Assembly (NCBI GenBank): GCA_010909165.1
Contig: VJWM01000253.1
Span: 156,591-220,590, forward strand
Reading direction: 5' to 3'
DNA: 64,000 bases
Source of the DNA: Anthoceros angustus
Taxonomy: Eukaryota > Streptophyta > Anthocerotopsida > Anthocerotales > Anthocerotaceae
A program made the position numbers and the translations under genes. The stretch's first letter is position 1. Every line of letters begins with the position of its first letter. Positions 56,254 through 64,000 of this stretch are shown here, one piece after another. The notes beneath the pieces were generated by a model that was not told where the DNA came from, did not search any database, and worked only from the letters and a program-made list of their open reading frames with translations.

Positions 56254-56560
56254 CATGGCGCGGACAAAATCGGCGGGCAAGGGCGCGCGCGCCGAGGCGC
56301 GGCCACCGGCGGGTCGCGCGCGCGCCCGCCGCCCATGTGCTGGATCACCGCGTGGTGCGCCGATGCAAGTAGATGGGTGCCAGCCTGCCTGCAGTGGAAA
56401 AAAGAAAAGAAGAGGAGCGCCCAGGGGACGCCCCGAGGAGCTGACGCCCACTTGCAAGACTGTGATCCTCCACGCATCTAAATGGATTCCAACCTTTGTG
56501 GAGAGCCCACCACGTTTCTCCAGGTGGGATGAAGTGGTCTGGAGCTCGTGTAGAGGTTGA
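56254..56560 (+). CDS. Unrecognised Arg/Ala-rich ORF, ~102 codons from ATG 56,255
   Basis: Very GC-rich. Starts MARTKSAGKGARAEARPPAG in a good plant start context (GCCATGGCG), after a CT-rich leader (56,190-56,235) that looks like a 5' UTR. The middle is basic (GKKKRRGAPRGRPEE), and the later part reads LHASKWIPTFVESPPRFSRW. A -1/+1 shift near 56,550 would extend it (VTWGEVEFVPAG). No domain recognised. Despite MARTK it is not histone H3, because nothing after residue 5 matches. Could be a young gene start, a captured promoter and first exon, or a transposon ORF. Confidence 0.3.
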
Positions 56561-57540
56561 AGTCACCTGGGGAGAGGTGGAATTTGTTCCTGCAGGTGCT
56601 GAAGATCGCCAGTTGATGTGTGAGTGCTGCCATATGCGGGAGTGTCTCACCCAAGCCGGAGATTAAAGAAAGCTGATCTTCGCATGTCTTGTCTCAATGT
56701 CTCAAAAGTGCCTGCTGCTAATCCCAAGCCAACACCTGCTCCAACTGCAGCATGTCGTCATCCCAGTCGTGTGCAGGTGAGGGATCGTCGAGGAAGATTT
56801 CTAAAGCTTCTGTGGAAGAAATCGCAGATTGTGTTCTCTGATACAAGTGCCTCGGAAGAATCTTCATTGAAGGGCTTCCCCGCTTGATGAAGGGAGGCTG
56901 AAATCTCAAGATAGCGATGGTATAGCAGGCATTCTGTCGTGAAGGGAGGCACCTTGCAGGATGCCCCCCCTTTGTCATGAGGAGAGGCACCTAGTTGTAA
57001 GCCCGCTTTGTGGCATCTTCAAATGACCATTTTCCAGTTTCAAAAATATTAATTGTGATGAATTTTCTGATACTATTTTCGCAGATTTATGTATGGAAAA
57101 TTATGGGAAAAAGGAAAATGAAATGGAAAATGAAGAAAATGAGAAAAATGAAAAGGTAGACATGCTTTTGTGACTCTAAAAGGTGTTCTAACTTATTTTT
57201 CTTGCTAAAACTTGCCCATTTTAGGTTTCTTTTCCGAAAAGACATAGAATAGGAAACATAGGATTCGAAACCCGCATATATCCCAAGGGTGATGATGTGA
57301 AGCTCATCTATATAATCACTAATATGAAAGGGGAATTCGCCGACGCACCTCCATGCTCCTATGTTTGCGAAACTAAGATACATATGATACGGTTATATGT
57401 ATGTGAAGAATTTCCGCATATGATCCATGTCTATCGTGAGTATTCTTGAGGTTAAGAAAATATGAAAAGTTTTAATTAGCAAAATATTATTTAATATTTT
57501 AATATTATTTTCTAGAGAGCACCTCAACTATGTATGAAGG
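56560..57540. other. Unassigned, becoming AT-rich
   Basis: A second basic stretch at 56,624-56,887 (plus) has no domain. 57,000-57,540 is A/T-rich with GAAAATG repeats (57,095-57,150) and TTAATATTTTAATATTA (57,491-57,510). The 3' LTR of the copia element to the right should lie here but was not identified. Confidence 0.35.
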
Positions 57541-57639
57541 AGAGGATGCACGGGCCTATGTTAAGATTGAGGATGATTGTTCAAGACTTAGAATAGAATA
57601 TTGGATTACTAAGGTTATCTTAAGTAGACCAATTTAGCG

Positions 57640-58330
57640 CTAGGATGAACTATAGTGGAGGCTTAGACAAGGTGTCCAATATACCTAAACATTTCATATG
57701 TGTTTCTGATTCAATGCCTAGTGACTTTGTTAATAAATCACGCATTATCTAAAGTTTGAACATAACTAATATCTATAGTTTTATCCTCTATTTTCTCTCC
57801 GATATAATGATATTCGATGAATATGTTTAGTTCTAGAGTGGAAGACAGGGTTCCTTGACAAGGCTATAGCTCCCGACTATCACTCAACAACAAGGTGGGC
57901 TTTTCCGCTTGTGATGAAGTTCACTCAAGGTTAGCCTAGTCCATACTATGTCTTTAGCAACCGAGGTTAGTACTCTATACTCGACTCGGTCTTTGGACAA
58001 GGCTATGGTTGGTTGTTTTACTTGACCAGGATATTGGTGCTCCCCAATAGCGACGCACGATACGGATCCGCAGTTTGGGTCACCTGATAGTCGGCGCCAC
58101 GTAAGTCGTTAATGTCAACGTCTTTATGCTCGGTGTATACTTGAATGTCAATCCTGTGCATGGTACCCTTGAGGTATCGAATATGCGCTTAGTTGACATC
58201 CGTGTCACGCCGTGGTTCTCGAATTGTGAATGTGAGCCGACTTGAAGATATATCCGGTCGGTGAAGTTGGATAAATATATAAGTGTGCCAACAAGATGTC
58301 GATATGGAGCCGACATTTCCAACTTATCTT
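57640..58330 (-). pseudogene. copia RNase H and 3' end of pol
   Basis: PYRHLVGTLIYLSNFTDRI (58,305-58,250) is the P-Y-R-x-x-V-G-x-L-x-Y-L motif at the RT-RNase H junction. The remainder is in broken frames with SRNPVFHSRTKHI (about 57,850-57,815), and ends at ILDTLSKPPL and a stop near 57,655. Confidence 0.75.
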
Positions 58331-58399
58331 GTCTTTGGACTCATATCCATGGTAAGCGACCCGCTAGCAAAGGTGTAGGCGTTTCGCATCTTCAAGTCC

Positions 58400-59095
58400 A
58401 AACTTGGTTAAACTTTCTTTAATGTACTTGGTTTGAACAATACTGTCTTGTCTGTTCGATCTCTAATAATGTTGACACCAAGTGCATATGTCATTTCTCC
58501 TAAAGACATTTCATAAAAGTCTTGAGCCACTTTGATCTCGGCTAGGAGAGTAAGAGGAGTTTGTGGCCATGAATACGTCCGACGTAGAGCATAAGTAAAA
58601 GGTATATCATTGCACGATATTAGGATATACATGCATGCATCGGCATCACTTTGCGGAAGCCTCTTTGATGAGTTTCACATGTATGTCCATATTCCAATTT
58701 TTACCGATTGCTTAAGGCCATACAAGCCTTTAATTAGTCGCATACCCAATCTTCCTTGCCTTTAACCTCATAACCTTCGGCGTTTCATGTAGATTTCTTC
58801 TTGAAGACCCATAGAGATATTGTCTTCACATCCATCATATGGAGCTCAAGATCATGATGGGTTAAGGCAAGATTATTCTAAGGGAAGCAAACTTTGCTAT
58901 CGAATTGTGGCCCATGGGAGGTAATCTAAACCCGATCCGGGTGAATCGCCACAAGGCGTGCTTTGTATCTCTCAATGGAACCATCTCCTTTTCTCTTAAT
59001 TTTGAATACCCATTTGCTGGTGACTATCTTCCTACCCTTAGGTGGCTTAACCAATTCCCATGTAGAGTTACTAATGAGAGAGTTATATTCTAATC
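58400..59095 (-). pseudogene. copia reverse transcriptase
   Basis: Starts with SKWVFKIKRKGDGSIERYKA and RLVA (59,025-58,950), the classic copia RT N-terminus. It continues through LELHMMDVKT (normally QMDVKTAFL, about 58,850-58,820). In the last part it reads YALGVNIIRDRTDKTVLF (58,500-58,440). The YVDD-type site would lie near 58,580-58,620 but is not readable. Several shifts and stops. Confidence 0.8.
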
Positions 59096-59799
59096 TACCT
59101 TCCATAAGGCTTTTTCGTGAGAAGAGAAAGCTTGTTTTAAGGTAAGAGGTTCTTGGATCTATGGTTGCCTTGTATACAGCTTGTGAGTAAAGTGATACAG
59201 GGGAAGAGGATCATCAAAACAGCTAGATATCCTAAAGGAGGTTCCTTCCATCCTGCGGGTCCGGGATTGCGTGACGGGTTCTTAAGTTGTACCTTTGTGT
59301 AGGTTCCGGTGCATCTTCCAGGAGCGGAACATCAATAGGATCATGGTGCTCCATGTCATTCACGGAGGGTCATCATGCTCTTCATAAAGAGTGTCACTGG
59401 CTCCTCGACTTGAATGTTGTCGCCATCCGTGGTGTTTCGTGGAATAGATGCTAACTCCTCCTCCAAGAGGTTCAACTACGGAACACGAGAGGAACTGGAA
59501 ATTGAGTGATATAATCGATATCATCAAATGAGGAGGTATCCGAGGGCTCTAAGAGACGTCCTCGTGGCCGGATGTACCAGCTCCACTGCTGGGGAAAAGA
59601 GGTAAGACTCATGAAAAGTAACACTCGGCATATATAAGCTTCCGTGTTGTGGGTTCAAATAGCTTGTAACCTTTGATGCCTTTGTAGCCAATAAATAGAT
59701 ATTTGGCAGCTTTTGGATCTAACTTGCGTTGTACTTTAGGGATAAAGACATATGCGGAGATCCAAAAATTCAAGGTGATCTATGGAAGGCTTGTTGCCG

Positions 59800-60430
59800 T
59801 GAATGCTTCATATGGAGTCATACCTTGAATCGAGGAAGTCGGCGATTCATGAGATAGGTTGTCGTAAGGAGGGCCTCACCAATAAGCTTTGGATAAGTTA
59901 GCTTGTGTTAACAGCAACTGATCTCTTGGAGGCGGAGATTCTTTTCTCGACGCCATTTCCGAGGAGTGTATACTACACTTAATTGTTGAGCTACGCCCGC
60001 TCGACAAAATTCAGCAAATCTATGAGATGTAAACTCTCCACCTGTCGAACGTAAGGTCTTGAGTTTGTGATCGTAAGCCTTTACGCCCATGCCATGTAAT
60101 CCTTGAAAACCGATAAGTTTCACTCTTTTGTGTGAGGATGTAGGAGAGGCAAACGGGAATCGGTAAAAGTTAAGAAGTATCTACTACCAAAGGAGGGTGT
60201 AGAGAGGGTCCACAAATGCGTGTGTACTATCTCTAAAGGTGACTTGGCCCTTTGAGGAGATGGATTTTGAAAGGTTCTCGTGACGTTTTGTGAGGACACT
60301 GTTTCGCACCAATCTAAGTTGTGAACCTTGGAGAGACAGGTGTTCTATACGTTGTCTCTAGACATTTGGAGTAACCGACTATTAGGATGACCTAATCTAC
60401 AATGCCGAGCATCGTGTGTGTTGGTTGTGC
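59800..60430 (-). pseudogene. copia GAG-pre-integrase and integrase
   Basis: HCRLGHPNSRLLQM-type zinc-binding start near 60,405, then FGSRYFLTFTDS (60,180-60,150) with the first core aspartate. Next are KTLRSTGGEFTSHRFAEFCR (60,060-60,004), where copia has LR-D-NGGEF, so D and N are altered by a small shift. QQLSVVYTPR follows with the conserved start of the 'TPQQNG.AER' helix. It catalyses cDNA insertion in intact elements. Confidence 0.8.
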
Positions 60431-60689
60431 GAATGTTGGGAGGCTACATTGACAATGTGTGGCTCCTACTTTGACACAATCTAGAGTCCATCTTCTAAGA
60501 TGCCACGAGATAGTGTGTGTTCTATTCTTGAGGTAGGAAAGGAACAACTATCGGCATATAAAAGGACCGCATGGTATGTTCTTTGACTAGCGGTGACACT
60601 AGGTTTTGCACATGGCGAACATGGAGGACTTGATGAAGATGAAGAGTCGACGAATCACATCGAGTACAATGTAACCTAGGCCGCTATGG

Positions 60690-60860
60690 GAAGGGTGTGA
60701 TCATCGCCTGTGAGAAAAATCGGATGTCCTGTGGTCGTGTATGACTCAAGGAGTCTTTGTAGCAGATATGTGATGTTGCTCCACCGTCTGTACCAATAAG
60801 CGGTTGCGGCTTAGAGGATGCAAGGCAAATAGTGAGCACACGTGTTGTTGATGAAGAGTG
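60690..60860 (-). pseudogene. copia aspartic protease
   Basis: PLIGTDGGATSHIC (about 60,800-60,766) is the copia protease start, normally D-S-G-A-T-x-H. Here the serine is replaced by glycine (DGGATSH). It is open for about 60 codons only. Position right after the zinc knuckle supports the call. Confidence 0.75.
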
Positions 60861-60904
60861 TTTCAAGCAACATGAGCGGCGGGGCCTCGATCTAGGTTCC
60901 CCAT

Positions 60905-60960
60905 TCTTCTTCTTTCTACATCCTTTTCCATGTGATTAGGTATTCGCACCAATTACAAAT
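60905..60960 (-). pseudogene. copia gag zinc knuckle
   Basis: Minus strand reads CNWC, then (after a shift) H-M-E-K-D followed by RKKKNGE, the usual C-X2-C-X4-H-X4-C plus basic tail that joins gag to protease in copia elements. The final cysteine codon is disturbed by an indel. Confidence 0.6.
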
Positions 60961-60969
60961 AATTCCACT

Positions 60970-62300
60970 CTTTTGGTACCGAAGGTGTGGAAGAGTTGGA
61001 TTCACTATATTTGTTTGGTGAACAAGCAGGTCTATTGGAAGGGAGAACTTTTGCGGCTGCCCTCTTAACACTCGTATCTTTTGAAGGGGTGAATATTCAC
61101 GAAGGGGTTTTCAAATTTATCTTGAAGGGGTTTGACATGGATCTTGAACTGGTGGTTTTGGGTATGAATAAAGGCGAAAAGAAGGGTGGAAATTCCTATG
61201 AACCGGATAAGGTCCATTTCATGCCAGAAGGGGTTATGGTGCAAGAGGTAACCCTATTTGGGGTGCATTTAAGACCCATGACAAGGGCCATTGCCATCAT
61301 CATGGGTCTTTCTCGCACAACAACCCTAAAGATTCGTAAAAGCACGGTGATCAAAATTGATGAGAGGCGAACCCACGATGGCCGGGAGCAAAGCATGTTC
61401 AGGAGTAGGCGCCGGCCGGGCGCCTTTCCGGCATTGCGATGATGCCTTGCGAAAGGCGAGAGTAGCAGCCCATAGCGGATGTGTGTACAAAAGACTTTGG
61501 TGTGGGTGGTGGGTGGCTTCGACACCCTCAATTGTGCCCGCAAATATAATCACATGGTTCACCCCACATCGCAATCGATGAATGAAGAAAAGTGTGGGCA
61601 ACCGGTTCCCGCCAACATATCGATAGAAAACATGCGCATGGCTCATCGTGTGTTGCCCGTTAGTATGCCGCAATGCCGAGCGCAACTACCACCACACTCC
61701 CACATGTCCTTCCGCATGTAATGGAAAAAGGCTTGAACATTGGAAGTTATTACATGGGAAGTCTACAACATGACAGAATGCCACAACCAAATTCCTATCA
61801 TGGGCCTAGACTCTTTTCGAAATATCGCTTGAAATGTGCACTCCAAACTGTGAATTGAGCTTCACGCATAACCTCACCAATTGCCCGTTGAAGATGACCT
61901 AACATCGGAGGGTTTCCTACTTCGCTGCACTCCACGCCATCATCTTTGTTGGGCACGACATCATGACCATCATCTTCACTCCTCGGTGGCACTTTGACTC
62001 ATTGGTTGAATAAAGCCTCGCAATTCAATTAAGTTATTCTTGATTGCCTTCTTATCCACAGTACAAATGTTTCCGTCAAGTTGAACTCATAATAGAGGAT
62101 GACCGTTTGGTGAACAAAACCTCTACTTACGGATCTATTTCTGACAGTCTCAAAGTAATGCTATGCTTCACGTTTTGGTACTGAACATGCCCATATATTC
62201 TTCGAGCAAGCACATAGTAGTCTGAATGAATGAATGAAAATAGGTCCATAGGTGTTTTTGAAAATGTGTGCAACCATGGCATGAGAGGAGTTTCAATATA
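60970..62300. other. Unassigned right flank of the copia polyprotein
   Basis: Should contain most of copia gag and the 5' LTR on the minus strand, but no capsid motif or LTR end was recognised. A 151-codon plus ORF (60,987-61,442) and a 115-codon minus ORF (61,543-61,196) overlap, and neither has a family signal. Confidence 0.35.
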
Positions 62301-62324
62301 CACATCCATAAGAGAATGGCGGCC

Positions 62325-62430
62325 TTAACAAGCCTTGTACATGGGCGCCCGGCCCCCAACAAGCCTTGTACATGGGCACCCGGCCAGCGCCCCCAACAAG
62401 CCTTGTACATGGGCGCGGCCAGCGCCCTCC
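62325..62430. repeat. GC-rich tandem repeat, ~35-bp unit, 3 copies
   Basis: CAACAAGCCTTGTACATGGG, then C(G/A)CCCGGCCAGCGCCC. Copies begin at about 62,328, 62,357 and 62,394. Confidence 0.85.
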
Positions 62431-62499
62431 CTATATGTTCTCCTCATGGGCTGCCATTTATAAAATAAATAAATTAGTGCTTCTCATGTGTTTAACCTA

Positions 62500-62575
62500 G
62501 GATAGTTACTCAAGTGGTTTGGAAATAGTTTGTACATGATTAGGTCATGGGTTCGAGTCTTGTAGAGTGTGAAAA
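62500..62575 (+). repeat. tRNA-derived sequence, SINE-like head
   Basis: Pol III promoter-like pair: A box TAGTTACTCAAGTGG (62,503-62,517) and B box GGTTCGAGTCT (62,550-62,560), 47 bases apart. AGGTCATGG before the B box is as usual in tRNA T-arms and plant SINEs. A full cloverleaf was not found, so a SINE head or tRNA pseudogene is more likely than a functional tRNA. No poly-A tail or target duplication confirmed. Confidence 0.4.
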
Positions 62576-62579
62576 CTAG

Positions 62580-64000
62580 TCTTGTTGATTTTATGGGCGC
62601 ATGGGCACGGCCATTTAAGGCGCTAGCATGCCCTCTATTGAGGTGACTTGAGATGTGCGGATATATTCCAGCGGATCCATGGGTATGAGGTTTTGCGGAT
62701 CTTGTGAAGAATTGACATTAGAGGCCCACCGAGAGGACTTATGCATTCTGGGCAAAGGAGGTGTATCGTGAGAAGGACTCCTGCCGCAAGTGGTTTCCTT
62801 AACGCTAAATTTGAAGACCAAAGCTGAGCCCTTTTTGCGGAGGACAGCAATCCTTGGATAGTGTTTGGCAGCCTTCCACGCAGCGGCGACACGACTAAGC
62901 GAAGACACAAGGGCCTTGGGGAGAAGTGGGCGCGGTCAGCTATTGTGATGGATTCGGAGTTTGCTCTAGCCCGTCTGAGTCCCAAGTTAGCCCTAGGGAG
63001 TAGGCTTAGTGTTCTCATGTCATGTGCATCTGCTTCTCTTAATTCGCAATCACTTATGGACCCGTTGCATTGAGACAATTGATGTCTTGATTTTCCTTGT
63101 TCCAAAGAAACAATGAAAAGGCGCCGGCGGCGCCCTCTCGCCATTTTGATGTCTATGTTGTGCGTCGGTTTTCTCAATACCTACTCGTTGGAACATGGTG
63201 GACCTTTCTTTAAAAGAGATAAAATGCATATTTATTTGTGTAATGTGTGAAGAGGGTTTTCATTTCACGGAAGGGGTTGGATATTCACCCCTTACAAGAT
63301 ATCGTGTTTCTTCTCCTCTTCCGGTGATACATCACTCATCGGTGGACTTGGGCTCATGGCGTGTGGACTCCTCTGAATCATGGCTCCAGGTGAGTTCTGC
63401 GACCGATGTCGAGGTCTTAAATCGGATGGTGGGCCGGGGAATGATACTATTGAAGGCGAGCAAGCAATGGAGGAGAGCGATAACTTTGAGGCGGACGATA
63501 TGGACGCATCCGAATATGGCGGTGGTTCTTGACTCGATGTCGATGCAAGGCATGGATGAGTCGCCGAGCCGCACTCTTCAATGACTATTGTCGATGCCGA
63601 TGACCACTCCCTCCTTTAGCGGATGTTTGTTGCAATGTTCTTCTTGACGATTAAAATGAGACTCCCTCTAATGCAGGATTGTTTTCATTGTGTTCCACCA
63701 CTTCAAAGTAAAAGTTTTCGGTTGTAATAAACATATAAAAATGGCAGCCCTCTAAACATTCTACAAAAAGCGCGAGGCCCACACCCTCATGCTCCGGTTC
63801 TAGGGTGTTCACTTGAAAGTCGTCTTTTATCAGTATGACCTCGGAAAGGGTGTGTGCATTATCAAAGTAGGGCACATATCTTGTTCTAGGTAAGGTGTTC
63901 TTCGTTACAAGGGGTCATTTGTGATGGACCGAAGGGGGATATCCCCTTCAAAATTATGTTTCTATCAATTCCTTCCTTACATAAGCCCTTTGTGCCAATG
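62580..64000. other. Unassigned
   Basis: Short ORFs on both strands. A minus stretch at 63,177-62,635 (180 codons) is the longest, without recognised domain. A CGCCGGCGGCGCCC hairpin-like word occurs at 63,122-63,135. No transposon ends or RNA genes seen. Confidence 0.35.

Larger units (their letters stand above)
57640..60960 (-). mobile_element. Ty1/copia polyprotein, degraded
   Basis: Minus strand, in copia order: gag zinc knuckle (60,955-60,905), protease (60,830-60,700), GAG-pre-integrase (about 60,430-60,360), integrase core (60,300-59,800), RT (59,090-58,400) and RNase H (58,330-57,650). The integrase-before-RT order separates it from gypsy. Every domain is frameshifted, and the integrase-RT linker (59,800-59,100) is hardly readable. 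It belongs to a different copia lineage from the fragment at 3.4-4.8 kb: the RT wording differs (MSLGEMTYALGVNI against MRDLGPLEYCLGVQI). LTRs not identified. Confidence 0.85.

Noticed and set aside
56255-56290. Histone H3 start (MARTK)
   Set aside because: Similarity ends after five residues; the rest is Arg/Ala-rich and unlike H3.
62500-62575. A functional tRNA gene
   Set aside because: A-box and B-box words are present, but no complete acceptor and anticodon stems could be drawn.

Overview
This window is nuclear DNA of a land plant with a large, repeat-rich genome. No intact host gene was found. What can be read is Ty1/copia, Ty3/gypsy and CACTA (En/Spm) transposons, their solo or broken LTRs, satellites, and two captured host-gene fragments: a COP1-type WD40 exon and a pentatricopeptide-repeat (PPR) pseudogene. 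The wording of the PPR repeats (VTFACLLKACAS, DVVTWNA) resembles the very large PLS-class families of ferns, lycophytes and bryophytes. I lean towards a fern or lycophyte, with low confidence.

Layout. (1) 1-7.5 kb and 20.7-26.1 kb hold an old nest. Two copies of a transposon ORF (here 'aORF': a plant-transposon-type domain, then a coiled coil) point away from each other from a copia fragment at 3.4-4.77 kb. Each copy is split by an LTR of one family (LTR1), inserted antisense to it. (2) 7,516-20,724 is a nearly complete Ty3/gypsy element inserted in the right-hand nest, with 3.7-kb LTRs, a 5-bp target duplication (TGCTC), a tRNA-Asp-like primer site, degraded gag-PR-RT-RH-INT and a purine tract. 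An ORF-like stretch lies inside each LTR. (3) 25.1-26.1 kb is a reversed partial LTR of that family. (4) 28,701-40,490 is an 11.8-kb CACTA element with CACTACAA ends, a 3-bp TGT target duplication and dense TTTTACAACG/TTGTAAA subterminal repeats. It includes an eleven-copy ~90-bp satellite, an ORF resembling plant En/Spm transposase, and the COP1 and PPR fragments. (5) 40.5-49 kb is mostly unassigned, with several minisatellites. (6) 49.2-52.1 kb is a 1.4-1.5-kb tandem duplication, followed by a third aORF copy (52.0-53.35 kb, minus). (7) 55.6-61 kb holds an isolated copia-type LTR end and a degraded copia polyprotein on the minus strand. (8) 61-64 kb is mostly unassigned, with a small GC-rich tandem repeat and a tRNA-like (SINE-type) A-box/B-box pair.

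Almost every reading frame is broken by short indels. The two gypsy LTRs also differ mainly by short indels at GC/CpG-rich spots, with near identity between them. This is either a peculiar decay process or long-read consensus error in methylated repeats, so frameshifts here should not be taken as proof that an element is dead until the raw reads are checked.
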